The notes below the pieces were generated by a model. It saw nothing but the letters and a program-made list of their open reading frames with translations, was not told the DNA's origin and did not search any database. A stretch of 55,109 nucleotides of DNA from Deltaproteobacteria bacterium (GTDB lineage Bacteria > Desulfobacterota > Syntrophorhabdia > Syntrophorhabdales > Syntrophorhabdaceae): positions 1 to 55,109 of the forward strand of contig JAKLET010000026.1 in NCBI GenBank assembly GCA_022711595.1. The letters run 5' to 3'. Below, piece by piece: positions 7,831 through 16,453 of this stretch. The translations under genes were made by a program, and so were the position numbers. Every line of letters begins with the position of its first letter. Within the stretch, counting starts at the first letter, position 1.

Positions 7831-9045
7831 TCAGGCTATCATCTGCACCGTGCCGTCCGGGATGACCGCGGCGCGAACCTTTTTACCGCTGTACTCCCTG
7901 TCCAGTTCGGAGACGAGGCCGCGCAGATCGCTCACCCAGGCAATATCCTCTTTTTTACCGAACCAGTATGACCCGGCGTGGTCCTTGTAGCGCGATACGA
8001 TAAAAAGCTTCCTCAGGTGCTGCTGCTTCTGCCTCTCCCCCCGCGCGAGCCTGCCCCAAAGATCGTTCCCGAACCTTCCCATGAGGTAGTGGATCACCTG
8101 TCCCCTCTCTATGTCGCACATGAGGACTATGTATCCGCCGTCGGGCGAGATGAGCTGTTCCGCTATGGAGACGGCGATTATGGCCTCATTGCCTTTTCCG
8201 TAAGTGTTGGCGAAAACGATGTCAAAGGTGCCGTCGGCCTTTGTGGCGTAATGTCCGAGGGCGCCCTCGATCATGGCGGGGTAGAGTTCGTCCGGGTGGC
8301 CGGCAAAAACATTCGTGTTTCGGGCATGGCTGTTCACGAAGACGTCGATCTTGATATCGAGGCCCGCCATCCTTCCCGCTTCCCGTATATCGGACAGGAT
8401 CGCGTTGCAGGAGTAATTGCCCAGGCCGTAGCAGTTGTCAAAGTTTTCCTGCAGGAGCAGCCCGTGGTGATATTCAATGGCATCGATCCCGGCGATCCCC
8501 GGGAAGATGATCTTGTACCCGCCGCCAAACCCGCAGAACTGGTGGGGAATAAAAGAACCAATGCCTATCTTCAGATCGCAGCCGAGGTATTCCTTGTTTA
8601 TGGTAACGGGCGTGCCCAGCTTTGTCTTGCCTGTGTTCGCGCAGTTCTCGTAACAGTTGTGATTATAGACGGGAAAGCGTTCAAGGACCTCGCTGCCGAG
8701 TTTTTTGCGCAGGTCCGTGTTGTTGTGGGGAGGATGGGTTCCCAGGGCACAGAGGAAACGGACCTGTTCGTCCCTGATGCCGGCTTTTCCGAAGGCCTCG
8801 AGAAGGTAGGGGACGATCTCGTATGCGCGCGTGGGCCGGGAGAGATCGTCAAAAAGGACACAGACCTCTCTTTTACCCTTCATGACCGGCACCAGGGGCG
8901 CGATGGCGTCCCGGTATTGCCCGGGTCCAAGGACACCCTTGCTGTCGCCCTGCATGGAGAGCACCTGTGCGTCCCAGTGCGGCGGAAGCTCCAGCGTCAA
9001 TCCGCTGTCGGAGTCCCACAGGTTATGTGGCAGGTTAATTTTCAT
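7831..9045 (-). CDS. LarA-family nickel-dependent 2-hydroxyacid racemase homologue
   Basis: About 404 residues of the LarA (DUF2088) family, enzymes that use a covalently held nickel-pincer nucleotide to racemise or epimerise 2-hydroxy acids by hydride transfer. Seen: DDLSRPT at 66-72; His104; FIPHQFCGFGGGYKIIFPG with His168 and Lys178; and His194. The spacings His168-Lys178 (10) and Lys178-His194 (16) equal those of the catalytic His174, Lys184 and His200 of characterised lactate racemase. The start at 9045 (MKINLPHNLW) is preferred over an upstream one that would reach into the divergent gntR gene. Lactate need not be the substrate. Cofactor genes larB, larC and larE are not in the window. 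Confidence 0.9.
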   Translation of the reverse strand: MKINLPHNLWDSDSGLTLELPPHWDAQVLSMQGDSKGVLGPGQYRDAIAPLVPVMKGKREVCVLFDDLSRPTRAYEIVPYLLEAFGKAGIRDEQVRFLCALGTHPPHNNTDLRKKLGSEVLERFPVYNHNCYENCANTGKTKLGTPVTINKEYLGCDLKIGIGSFIPHQFCGFGGGYKIIFPGIAGIDAIEYHHGLLLQENFDNCYGLGNYSCNAILSDIREAGRMAGLDIKIDVFVNSHARNTNVFAGHPDELYPAMIEGALGHYATKADGTFDIVFANTYGKGNEAIIAVSIAEQLISPDGGYIVLMCDIERGQVIHYLMGRFGNDLWGRLARGERQKQQHLRKLFIVSRYKDHAGSYWFGKKEDIAWVSDLRGLVSELDREYSGKKVRAAVIPDGTVQMIA

Positions 9046-9097
9046 GATAAAAAAACTTGAATCGCCAATGCATCTGGGATACAGTGTACAATAATCA

Positions 9098-9802
9098 ATG
9101 AAAAAACTGGTAATAAAAAAAGACAAGACCATCCGTCAAAAGGTCTATCACCACATCCGCGAGGAGATCCTGAGCGGTACCATAGCGCCTAAAGAGCGTC
9201 TCATAGAGGCGAAAATAGCGGAAGAGATCGGCACGTCCCGGACACCCGTGCGCGAAGCGCTCCACAACCTTGAGCTGGAAAAACTTGTTGCGTGTATCCC
9301 GCGGGTCGGATATGTGGTGCGGGGGATGGACAGGGAAGAGGTTGAGCAGATATGCGAGATCAGGGTGGCCATTGAAAGCCTGGCCATAACCTGGGCCGTT
9401 GCGAAGGCACGCAGCAAGCTCGTCAATGACCTGAAAAAGAACATAGAGAACCAGAAAAAACAGATAGCCCTGGGGAACCTTAAGGCCTACGTTGAGCTTG
9501 ACGCGCTTTTCCACGATATAATAGCGCGCCACTCGGGCAGCGACCGCCTGCTGGAGCTGTCCCAGACTCTCCGCAGGCACATGCTGCGGTACCGGGTCCA
9601 GTGCATCTACATGACGGAGACCGCGGAAAGGTCCATGAAGGGTCACGAGAGGATACTCGACGCAATCGACAAGGGCGACGCGCAGGAGATAACAGCGGCC
9701 TTGAAATATCATCTCATCCAGGCCAGGGACGACATACTCTATTTCGTTTTCCATGAAACGGAAGCGGAGAAGGACCGGCAAGGAAACGGGCTCAATCGAT
9801 GA
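9098..9802 (+). CDS. GntR-family transcriptional regulator, FadR/FCD type
   Basis: A 234-residue regulator: winged helix-turn-helix at about 10-75 (the segment KIAEEIGTSRTPVREALHNLE is the classic GntR recognition helix) and an all-helical FCD effector domain at about 80-215 with acidic and His residues expected to bind a metal and a carboxylic acid ligand. It is transcribed away from larA across a 52-base gap and lies 69 bases ahead of the liv importer, so it probably controls one or both in response to the transported or racemised acid. The palindrome TGTACA near 9085 in the divergent gap is a possible half of an operator. Confidence 0.93.
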   Translation: MKKLVIKKDKTIRQKVYHHIREEILSGTIAPKERLIEAKIAEEIGTSRTPVREALHNLELEKLVACIPRVGYVVRGMDREEVEQICEIRVAIESLAITWAVAKARSKLVNDLKKNIENQKKQIALGNLKAYVELDALFHDIIARHSGSDRLLELSQTLRRHMLRYRVQCIYMTETAERSMKGHERILDAIDKGDAQEITAALKYHLIQARDDILYFVFHETEAEKDRQGNGLNR

Positions 9803-9810
9803 TGTTGACA

Positions 9811-9844
9811 AAAAGTGGCTTGATGTTTTAAAAGTCACATTGAT
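9811..9844 (+). promoter_or_regulatory. Direct repeat in the gntR-livK gap
   Basis: Two near copies of a 14-15 base word (AAAAGTGGCTTGAT at 9811-9824 and AAAAGTCACATTGAT at 9830-9844) about 19-20 bases apart, directly behind a TTGACA (9804-9809) that could be a -35 element. This is a plausible regulator site for the importer operon; the binding protein is unknown. Confidence 0.4.
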
Positions 9845-9871
9845 ACAAAAAAATTTAATGGGGGTGCTGGT

Positions 9872-11089
9872 ATGAAGAAGCTTTCCGTGCTTTTTTTCTG
9901 TTCCGTCCTCTTCCTTTCTCTTCTGTGTGTTTTTTCCCTTTCACACGCTGCAAACACGATCAAGGTGGGCATCATAGACACCTACACGGGGCCGGCAACG
10001 ACCTTTACCAATGACGTCCTTGACGGGTTCAAGCTTGCCGTGGAGAAGATCAACGCCAGGGGCGGCATCCTTGGCAAAAAGGTCGAATTCACCACCAGGG
10101 ACGAGAAGTTCAAACCCGATATCGGCCTCAACATGGCCAAGGAGCTCGTCCTCAAGGAGAAGGTCGATATCATCGTGGGCACCATCAACAGCGCAACGGC
10201 GCTCGCCATCTCCGACTTTGTCAAAAAGGAGAAGATCCCCTTCTTCGTCACATTCTCTAAAAGTGACAAGATCATCGGCGAGAAGGGCCACCGCTACATC
10301 TTCAATATGAACGAGAACACCGAGATGGCAGGCAGGGCGGCAGCCATAGCGCTCTCGAAGAAGCCTTACGTCAAGTACTGGATAGCGGGTGACGACTATG
10401 AATACGGCCACGCCATCGCCGACGGCGTCTGGAACAATCTGAAGAAGCTCAAACCGTCGGTGCAGAAGGTCGGTGAGACCTGGTGGAAGGTCGGCGAGGC
10501 TGACTTCACACCGTATATCACCCAGATCCTCGCGGCCAAACCCGATTTCATCATCGTGGCAACGGGCGGTTCCGGAATGGTCAACTTCCAGAAGGCTGCA
10601 AAGGCCACGGGCCTCTCCCAGAAGATCCCCTTCTATCAGCATACGGCCACCGAGCTTTCCGTTCTTGCACCTCAGGGAAAGAACGCGCCCGAAGGTGTCT
10701 TCGGAACGGCGAACTACTTCTTCTATTATCCCGATACGGCAGAGAACAGGGCATTCGTGGCGGATTTCAAGAAGGCATATAACCGTAATCCCCGGATCGG
10801 CGCCCTCTACGGCTTCATGACGGCGCAGTTCATCGCCGAGGGTTTCAAGAAGGCTGGCAAGATAGATAAGGAAAAACTGGTAACGGCCCTTGAGGGTATG
10901 GCGCTGGACAGCCCCGTCGGCAAGCTGGAGATCCGCAAATGCGATCACCAGCTGCTTCTGCCCATGTACTTCGGTGTTACCAAAAAAGACCCGAAACAGG
11001 ATTTTCTCATTGCCGGCAGCATAGAGACCATCCAGGGCAAGGACTATGTCCCCTCCTGCGAGGAGGTTCTGAAGCACCGCAAGAAGTAG
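9872..11089 (+). CDS. Branched-chain-type ABC transporter substrate-binding protein
   Basis: A 405-residue type-1 periplasmic binding protein (LivK/Peripla_BP_6) with a Sec signal peptide of about 27 residues ending SHAA and then NTIKVGIIDTYTGPATTF, the usual first strand and ligand loop. The two-lobe fold is complete. A ribosome site GGGGGTG lies ahead of the ATG. It is the first gene of a five-gene importer with two permeases and two ATPases in canonical order. Ligand is probably an amino acid or an aromatic or hydroxy carboxylic acid; proximity of LarA and a FadR-type regulator favours an organic acid, as an inference. Confidence 0.94.
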   Translation: MKKLSVLFFCSVLFLSLLCVFSLSHAANTIKVGIIDTYTGPATTFTNDVLDGFKLAVEKINARGGILGKKVEFTTRDEKFKPDIGLNMAKELVLKEKVDIIVGTINSATALAISDFVKKEKIPFFVTFSKSDKIIGEKGHRYIFNMNENTEMAGRAAAIALSKKPYVKYWIAGDDYEYGHAIADGVWNNLKKLKPSVQKVGETWWKVGEADFTPYITQILAAKPDFIIVATGGSGMVNFQKAAKATGLSQKIPFYQHTATELSVLAPQGKNAPEGVFGTANYFFYYPDTAENRAFVADFKKAYNRNPRIGALYGFMTAQFIAEGFKKAGKIDKEKLVTALEGMALDSPVGKLEIRKCDHQLLLPMYFGVTKKDPKQDFLIAGSIETIQGKDYVPSCEEVLKHRKK

Positions 11090-11105
11090 CGGACCGGAGG
11101 GAGCA

Positions 11106-12005
11106 ATGGACAGCATACTGGCCTTCGTGAGCCCGGGGATACTCAGCCAGATACTGGTGGGCCTTTCCCGCACCGTCATCCTCTTCATCGTGGCCTCGGG
11201 TCTGTCGCTCATACTGGGGGTGCTGCGCATCCCCAACGTGGCCCACGGCTCCCTGTATATGATAGGGGCCTTCATGGCCTACACGGTTTCTCACCTCTTC
11301 GGAGGCGGCACGGCAGGTTTCTGGGCGGCCCTCGTCATTGCGCCGCTGGGAGTGGCCGCGGTCAGTTTCGTTGCCGAGAGGTCGCTCTTCCAGTTCCTCT
11401 ACGAGAGGGAGCACCTCATGCTCCTTCTGCTCACATTCGCGATGTCCCTCGTTTTCGGGGACCTTGTAAAGCTCATATGGGGGGCCGAGTACCGCTCGGT
11501 CCCCGTTCCGGCCCACTTTCAGGGGTATATTAACCTCTTCGGCGGGCTTCCCTTTCCGATCTACAGCTTTTTCCTCCTTGTCATGGGGCCGGTCATAGCC
11601 GTCCTGTTGTGGCTTTTAACGAACAAGACGAAGATAGGGAAGATATCCAGGGCCGCCGCCGTCGACAGAGAGATGGTGGGCGCTGTCGGTATCAACGTGA
11701 GCTGGGTCTTTGCGATCGTTTTTGTGATCGGCTGCCTGCTCGCGGGTCTCGGCGGTGTGCTGGTGGCCCCCACGGTCAGCGTCACCCTCGGCATGGACCA
11801 CACCCTCATCATAGAGGCTTTCCTCATAGTCATCATAGGCGGTCTCGGCAATGTGTGGGGGGCCCTGCTTGGCGCATTGATATTCGGTCTTACCCAGTCC
11901 CTGGGGATCCTGATATGGCCGCAGTTCGGCATAGTTTTCCCCTACATGGCGGTCGTGATCGTTCTGGTATTCAGGCCCACGGGGCTTTTGAAATCAACGT
12001 GGTAA
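11106..12005 (+). CDS. livH: Branched-chain-type ABC transporter permease (LivH family)
   Basis: A 299-residue inner-membrane permease with about eight hydrophobic segments and the LivH hallmarks: SLILGVLRIPNVAHGSLYMI near the N-terminus and GGLGNVWGALLGALIFGL near the C-terminus, which contacts the ATPases. It pairs with the LivM homologue 10 bases downstream. The symbol indicates the family, not a proven leucine transporter. Confidence 0.94.
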   Translation: MDSILAFVSPGILSQILVGLSRTVILFIVASGLSLILGVLRIPNVAHGSLYMIGAFMAYTVSHLFGGGTAGFWAALVIAPLGVAAVSFVAERSLFQFLYEREHLMLLLLTFAMSLVFGDLVKLIWGAEYRSVPVPAHFQGYINLFGGLPFPIYSFFLLVMGPVIAVLLWLLTNKTKIGKISRAAAVDREMVGAVGINVSWVFAIVFVIGCLLAGLGGVLVAPTVSVTLGMDHTLIIEAFLIVIIGGLGNVWGALLGALIFGLTQSLGILIWPQFGIVFPYMAVVIVLVFRPTGLLKSTW

Positions 12006-12015
12006 GGGGTACTCT

Positions 12016-12957
12016 ATGAAGAAGTCTCTTTTGGGCAGCAAGCTCTTGTGGGTCATAGCCGGGGTGATCGTACTCTTTCTCTTCCCTCTTTTTCTCGAAA
12101 GGTTCTATGTATACCTGGCGGCGATCATCCTCCTGACCGGCCTGTGCGCGACGAGCCTCAACTTCGTCCTGGGGTACGGGGGGGTGTTCCAGTTCCACCA
12201 TGCGGTGTTTTACGGCGTGGGGGCCTACGGCACGGCGCTCATGATCCTGAAGTCAGGGCTCAACCCCTGGCTGGGCTTCATAGTCGGTCCCCTTGTTGCG
12301 GCGATACTGGGGCTCATCATCGGTCTCATCTGCGTCCGCCTCTCCAAGCTCTACTTCGGGATGCTCCAGATATCGCTGGGCTCCCTGGTCTGGGCCATCG
12401 TCTACCGCTGGTATTCATTCACGGGAGGTGACGATGGCATCCACGGCGTCCCCCTTCCCGACATCATCTCCTCCCCCAACGGGGCCTACTACTTTACCCT
12501 TATCATTACCGGCATCTCCATGCTCATTCTCTACAGGATGATCAAGTCCCCCTTTGGAAGCGCTCTTCAGGGTATCCGCGACAACCCGGTACGCTCCGAG
12601 ATGATCGGTGTCAACGTAAGGTTCCAGCAACTCCTGGCGCTGACCATCGCCGGCTTTTTCGGGGGCGTAGCGGGTTCTCTCTTCGTCGTTGTCGATAATA
12701 CCGTTTTCCCCGATATGATGTTCTGGACACTCTCCATGGAGCTTGTCATCATGTGCCTGCTGGGCGGCTGGTTCAGCTACCTCGGCCCCATGATGGGGGC
12801 GGCCGTGATCGTCCTCCTCAGGACGTACGTGAGCGGCATCACCGTCTACTGGGCGCTTGTCCTCGGGGTTATCATGATGCTCGTTATCTTTTTCCTGCCC
12901 AACGGAGTTCTGGGGTATGTTGATGAGATAATGAGGAAAAAGGCCAGAAATACATGA
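12016..12957 (+). CDS. livM: Branched-chain-type ABC transporter permease (LivM family)
   Basis: A 313-residue polytopic permease. Recognisable LivM features are the segment ATSLNFVLGYGGVFQFHHAV in the first third, the coupling segment with ALQGIRDNPVRSEMIGVN, and the C-terminal LLGGWFSYLGPMMGAAV. It forms the heterodimeric channel with LivH. It lacks the extended N-terminus of the enterobacterial protein, as is normal in this group. Confidence 0.94.
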   Translation: MKKSLLGSKLLWVIAGVIVLFLFPLFLERFYVYLAAIILLTGLCATSLNFVLGYGGVFQFHHAVFYGVGAYGTALMILKSGLNPWLGFIVGPLVAAILGLIIGLICVRLSKLYFGMLQISLGSLVWAIVYRWYSFTGGDDGIHGVPLPDIISSPNGAYYFTLIITGISMLILYRMIKSPFGSALQGIRDNPVRSEMIGVNVRFQQLLALTIAGFFGGVAGSLFVVVDNTVFPDMMFWTLSMELVIMCLLGGWFSYLGPMMGAAVIVLLRTYVSGITVYWALVLGVIMMLVIFFLPNGVLGYVDEIMRKKARNT

Positions 12958-12976
12958 TGTACAAAAGGAGTCGTCA

Positions 12977-13726
12977 GTGTTAGAGGTCACATCACTATCA
13001 AAATCGTTCGACGGGTTCAAGGCGGTGAACGGGGCCGGTCTGAGCGTAAAAGAGGGAGAGGTTGTCGCCGTTATCGGGCCCAACGGGGCAGGCAAGACGA
13101 CGCTTTTCAACCTTATTACCGGTGTCATCAAGCCGGATGCCGGCAAGGTATTGTTCAAAGGACAGGATATAACGGGGCTCCACCCTTACCAGGTGTGCCG
13201 AAAGGGCATATCGAGGTCATTCCAGGTGGTGAATGTTTTCCAGAGGCGGACGGTATTTGAGAATGTTCAGGTATCCATCCTGTCGCGGGAGAAAAAGACC
13301 TGGAACCTCTTTACCCCGGCGTCGAAAATGGCCATTGAGGAGACGGACAGGATCCTTCAGAACGTCGGCCTTATAGACGTCAGGGACAAAACCAGCGCCG
13401 CCCTTTCCCACGGGGAGCGCAAGGTCCTGGAGATCGCCATCGCGCTCGGCGGCAATCCGGAGTTCCTCATCCTCGACGAGCCCACGGCGGGAATGTCCCC
13501 CGAGGAGACGACGCGCTGCATCGGCCTCATAAAGGAACTGAGGGAGAAGCTGGGTCTTACCATCCTTTTCTGCGAGCACGACATGGAGATCGTCTTCTCC
13601 ATATCCGACCGCATCATGGTCATGGTGAGGGGCTCCACGATCATCCAGGGCACCTGCGAGGACGTAAGGTGCTGCCAGGAAGTCCAGGACGCATATCTTG
13701 GCGGGAGTGACACATGCTTGATGTGA
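12977..13726 (+). CDS. livG: Branched-chain-type ABC transporter ATPase (LivG family)
   Basis: A 249-residue ATP-binding subunit. Walker A GPNGAGKTT is at about 36-44, the family-typical Q-loop region ISRSFQVVNVFQRRTVFENV follows, then signature ALSHGERKVLEIA, Walker B FLILDEPTAGM and the switch His in CEHDME. The start is GTG at 12977 with the ribosome site AAAGGAG. It overlaps livF by 13 bases. Confidence 0.95.
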   Translation: MLEVTSLSKSFDGFKAVNGAGLSVKEGEVVAVIGPNGAGKTTLFNLITGVIKPDAGKVLFKGQDITGLHPYQVCRKGISRSFQVVNVFQRRTVFENVQVSILSREKKTWNLFTPASKMAIEETDRILQNVGLIDVRDKTSAALSHGERKVLEIAIALGGNPEFLILDEPTAGMSPEETTRCIGLIKELREKLGLTILFCEHDMEIVFSISDRIMVMVRGSTIIQGTCEDVRCCQEVQDAYLGGSDTCLM

Positions 13727-14403
13727 AAGGTATAGATACATACTACGGACTGAGCCACATCCTTTTCGACGTGACCCTGAAGGTCGGTGCCGGCGAGGTT
13801 GTGGGACTGCTCGGCCGCAACGGCGCGGGCAAGAGCACCACCATGAAGAGTATCATGGGCATTGTGCCGCCCAGGAAGGGAACTGTTACCTTTAATGGAG
13901 AAAACGTCACCGGCGGGAAACCTTTTATGCTTTTCAGGAAGGGTATCGGCTATGTCCCCGACGACCGCAGGGTTTTTGCCGACCTCTGCGTTGACGACAA
14001 CCTCGACATAGTCCACCAGCGCAGCAAGGAATGGGACAAGGAGAGGGTCTATGACCTCTTCCCGGCCCTGCGGGAGATAAAGGCGCGCCGCGCCGGGCAC
14101 TTAAGCGGAGGGGAGCAGCAGATGCTCACCATAGCGAGGGCCCTCATGGGAAGCCCGGACCTCCTTCTGCTTGACGAGCCAACGGAGGGTCTCGCACCGC
14201 TTATCGTGCGCGATCTGGAACAGCAGATATCGAAACTCAGGGACGCCGGCATAAGCATCCTGCTCTCCGAGCAGAACGTCCGCTCCGCCCTTAAAATGAT
14301 AAGCAGGGCCTACGTCATAGACAACGGCAGGATCCGCTTCGAGGGGACCGTTGAGGAACTCGAGGCCAACGAGGAAGTGAAAAAGAAGTATTTGATGGTA
14401 TAA
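13714..14403 (+). CDS. livF: Branched-chain-type ABC transporter ATPase (LivF family)
   Basis: A 229-residue second ATPase of the importer: Walker A GRNGAGKSTT, LivF-type GIGYVPDDRRVFADL, signature HLSGGEQQMLTIARAL, Walker B LLLLDEPTEGLAP. LivF proteins heterodimerise with LivG at the membrane permeases. It is the last gene of the operon and is followed by a short nonamer array and a hairpin terminator. Confidence 0.95.
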   Translation: MLDVKGIDTYYGLSHILFDVTLKVGAGEVVGLLGRNGAGKSTTMKSIMGIVPPRKGTVTFNGENVTGGKPFMLFRKGIGYVPDDRRVFADLCVDDNLDIVHQRSKEWDKERVYDLFPALREIKARRAGHLSGGEQQMLTIARALMGSPDLLLLDEPTEGLAPLIVRDLEQQISKLRDAGISILLSEQNVRSALKMISRAYVIDNGRIRFEGTVEELEANEEVKKKYLMV

Positions 14404-14407
14404 GAGC

Positions 14408-14434
14408 AGTTTCGACCTGTTCAATGGTTGAAGA
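14408..14434. repeat. Short nonameric repeat array
   Basis: Three 9-base units (AGTTTCGAC, CTGTTCAAT, GGTTGAAGA) between the livF stop and its terminator. Degenerate relative of the other nonamer arrays. Confidence 0.5.
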
Positions 14435-14435
14435 T

Positions 14436-14470
14436 TGACCCCTGATGTCCATTATTGACATCGGGGGTCA
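14436..14470 (+). terminator. Hairpin terminator of the liv operon
   Basis: Arms 14436-14449 and 14457-14470 form a 14-bp stem with a single G-T wobble and a 7-base loop, followed by GTTAGTTTTG. The T tract is weak but position and stem strength fit termination 33 bases after livF. Confidence 0.75.
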
Positions 14471-14578
14471 GTTAGTTTTGTCTGATCTGTTTGCGCATGC
14501 ACGGACAGCCGTGTTATCGGTGCTGTCATAATGGGATTGGCTGTGGGCCCCGGTCTTTGCCGGAATGAGGCCGGACGA

Positions 14579-15046
14579 TCATTCATCTCCGGTTATCTTC
14601 CGGTTCCGGTACACATCGTAATCAGGTACAAGGCGATCATAATCGCCATCCATCAAGGGAGAGGAGATCATAAAATCCGCAGAAGAACGGTTGCAGGCAA
14701 TGGGTATGTTCCAAACGACAGCCATGCGCAGGAGCGCCTTGACATCCGGATCGTGCGGCTGCGGTTCGAGGGGGTCCCAGAAAAAAATGAGGAAATCGAT
14801 CTTACTGTCCGCTATCCTGGCGCCTATTTGCTGATCTCCGCCCAAAGGCCCGCTCTGGAGCTTATTGATTTTAAATCCGAATTCCCGTTCCAAAATCTCG
14901 CCGGTAGTCCCCGTTGCGTATATCTTGTGATGAGCCAGGAGCACCCGGTTGAATTTTGCCCATTCAATAAGATCGCGCTTCTTGTTGTCATGCGCAACAA
15001 GAGCGATCTTCTTGTCGTGCCCCATAGCGATTTTTTTGTGAGCCAT
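14579..15046 (-). CDS. mgsA: Methylglyoxal synthase
   Basis: A 155-residue cytoplasmic enzyme that converts dihydroxyacetone phosphate to methylglyoxal and phosphate, a bypass used when phosphate is scarce. Family motifs seen: [17 protein letters not shown] at the N-terminus, [23 protein letters not shown] with the catalytic Asp, and [20 protein letters not shown]. The ATG at 15046 has the ribosome site GGGAG; an internal Met eight residues in is possible. Single-gene unit convergent with liv. Confidence 0.96.
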   Translation of the reverse strand: MAHKKIAMGHDKKIALVAHDNKKRDLIEWAKFNRVLLAHHKIYATGTTGEILEREFGFKINKLQSGPLGGDQQIGARIADSKIDFLIFFWDPLEPQPHDPDVKALLRMAVVWNIPIACNRSSADFMISSPLMDGDYDRLVPDYDVYRNRKITGDE

Positions 15047-15141
15047 ATAAATACATCTCCCGTTGTTTGAACAGGGAACTCCATAGGGATCAACACACCC
15101 GGAGCAACGGGGCGTCCAAATGAAGTTCCAGGACTGATTGC

Positions 15142-15468
15142 TTACTTCTGTATGTCGCTGTGGATACTCGAAGAAACCCGGTCCGCCTTCGGCTGCTTCT
15201 TTTTTACAACCGTTTTTCTCACGGGCATTTTTGCTTCCATTTTTTCGACCTTTGTTCCAAGGCCTGCAAGCTGCCTGGAGAGACGGCTGTCAACAATTAC
15301 CTGCGTATCGTTGGAAACCATGGTCTTGAGCACTTCCAGCTGGCGGTTCGCCTTATCAAGATGTTTCCTTGAATCCTGGACCGCTTTTCGCTCGACAAAC
15401 AGCGTGATCTGCGTGGCGAGCTTCTCGATACTCTCTCTTGCTTTGATGAACTCTGCAATGCTTGTCAT
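15142..15468 (-). CDS. Small coiled-coil protein of unknown function
   Basis: A 108-residue, highly charged, helix-rich protein with no family recognised. The first 80 residues contain heptad-like hydrophobic spacing ([18 protein letters not shown]), suggesting a coiled coil, and residues 80-95 are a basic patch ([12 protein letters not shown]). No signal peptide or membrane segment, so probably cytoplasmic. A ribosome site (AAAGGGAG) precedes the ATG, and codon use resembles neighbours, supporting a real gene. Its neighbours, mgsA downstream and an exported protein divergently upstream, say little about its role. Confidence 0.7.
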   Translation of the reverse strand: MTSIAEFIKARESIEKLATQITLFVERKAVQDSRKHLDKANRQLEVLKTMVSNDTQVIVDSRLSRQLAGLGTKVEKMEAKMPVRKTVVKKKQPKADRVSSSIHSDIQK

Positions 15469-15721
15469 CTTTTTACTCCCTTTATATTTGTTCGCTGGTG
15501 ATCTACAAGGAATCGAAAGGTGATTGTATTCCGTATCGGCCGACCCCGTGAGCAGCTGCGGAGCAAAGAAGGTTAGATCGACCGTGCCTATAGCATACTC
15601 TTTTCTGAGGGAAATGACACCAAAGATCTCTTTTAAAAGGTTTGGCAGTGTGAACTTCCTTGCATTAATTGATCAAAAGATGACAAAAAGAATGTGCCTC
15701 CTGATTTCTTTGATCATTATT

Positions 15722-15784
15722 AAACCAGACGAACCAAACGAACGCGAGAAACCAAAAAAACAGGAGAAATCGGAAAAACCATTG
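15722..15784. repeat. Nonameric array, AAACCRRAN type
   Basis: Seven consecutive units of exactly 9 bases (for example AAACCAGAC, GAACCAAAC, AAACCAAAA, AAACCATTG). The same subtype recurs at 34488-34532, 19 kb away, again beside a gene end. Confidence 0.8.
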
Positions 15785-15796
15785 TCTTTCCCAAAA

Positions 15797-15824
15797 CCCG
15801 TGACGGATTGCCTGTCACCCGATT
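15797..15824. repeat. Heptameric array
   Basis: Four 7-base units (CCCGTGA, CGGATTG, CCTGTCA, CCCGATT), close to the units at 3415-3449. Confidence 0.65.
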
Positions 15825-15871
15825 TTTTCTTTTTCACTTCCTTTTATGCGATTTTTCTTATAAAATTAATC

Positions 15872-16453
15872 ATGCTTTTACAACTTACAAAACGGTCGAA
15901 GCTGTTCTTTGTGTTCCTTTTCGTCGTTGCCATGGTCGTTGTCTTTGATGCTCAGCCGCTTTATTCCTTCGGAGACGTTGGAGTTGTCGTGGAGCAGCTC
16001 AAAGAAGCGGACAGGGCCAACACATGTCCCTATTGCGGAAGGCCCATCAACACCGGCACCATCCACACGGATGCGTCGAACATCGTCAGGGAAAGGTTGA
16101 AAACAGCCCTCACCGATCGAAACGTCGGATATTCAGAGGGCAAAAGGAAGGGTCAGCCTTACATCAACGTCCTTATCTATCGTTTTCAGGAAAGAAAAGG
16201 CGGCAACTACTCGGTTGAGAAACCTGCCTCCGTCGCTTTCCACATGCACCTGATGAAGGACAACGTTGTCGGCAAGGTCTTTGAGTACAAGGAAGACCAG
16301 AAGGCCCTTTCGCAGAACCTTTTCACAATGGGGAAATTCTTTCAGCGCGGTGGACGCTGGGTTACAGCCGAAGCGTTGGCCACGGAAGGCATCAATGCCG
16401 GGCTCGACTATCTCCTCGTCGAGCCGGAAGGGGCGGCGGAGACACAGAATTGA
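15872..16453 (+). CDS. Exported CxxC protein of unknown function
   Basis: About 193 residues. An N-terminal hydrophobic segment (SKLFFVFLFVVAMVVVF) acts as signal peptide or anchor; shortly after comes NTCPYCGRPINTG, a CxxC pair that could bind zinc or form a disulfide, then a mixed alpha/beta domain of about 130 residues with no recognised family. The start at 15872 is chosen because it places Met directly before the hydrophobic segment; longer versions read through repeat arrays. The stop overlaps the TTG start of hisA by 4 bases, so it is cotranscribed with the histidine genes, but the compartment mismatch makes a role in histidine synthesis unlikely. Confidence 0.65.
   Translation: MLLQLTKRSKLFFVFLFVVAMVVVFDAQPLYSFGDVGVVVEQLKEADRANTCPYCGRPINTGTIHTDASNIVRERLKTALTDRNVGYSEGKRKGQPYINVLIYRFQERKGGNYSVEKPASVAFHMHLMKDNVVGKVFEYKEDQKALSQNLFTMGKFFQRGGRWVTAEALATEGINAGLDYLLVEPEGAAETQN

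Larger units (their letters stand above)
15469..15871. other. Gap with two repeat arrays and no gene
   Basis: This 403-base gap is AT-rich in its right half. It contains a nonamer array (15722-15784) and a heptamer array (15797-15824). An open frame runs across it in phase with the next gene, but its translation is only the repeat array read as a Lys/Glu/Pro-rich string and it has no ribosome site, so it is not called as coding. Confidence 0.6.

Noticed and set aside
15524-15871. N-terminal extension of the exported CxxC protein
   Set aside because: The translation is repeat arrays read in frame (Lys/Glu/Pro-rich) with no ribosome site; the signal segment begins at the Met at 15872.
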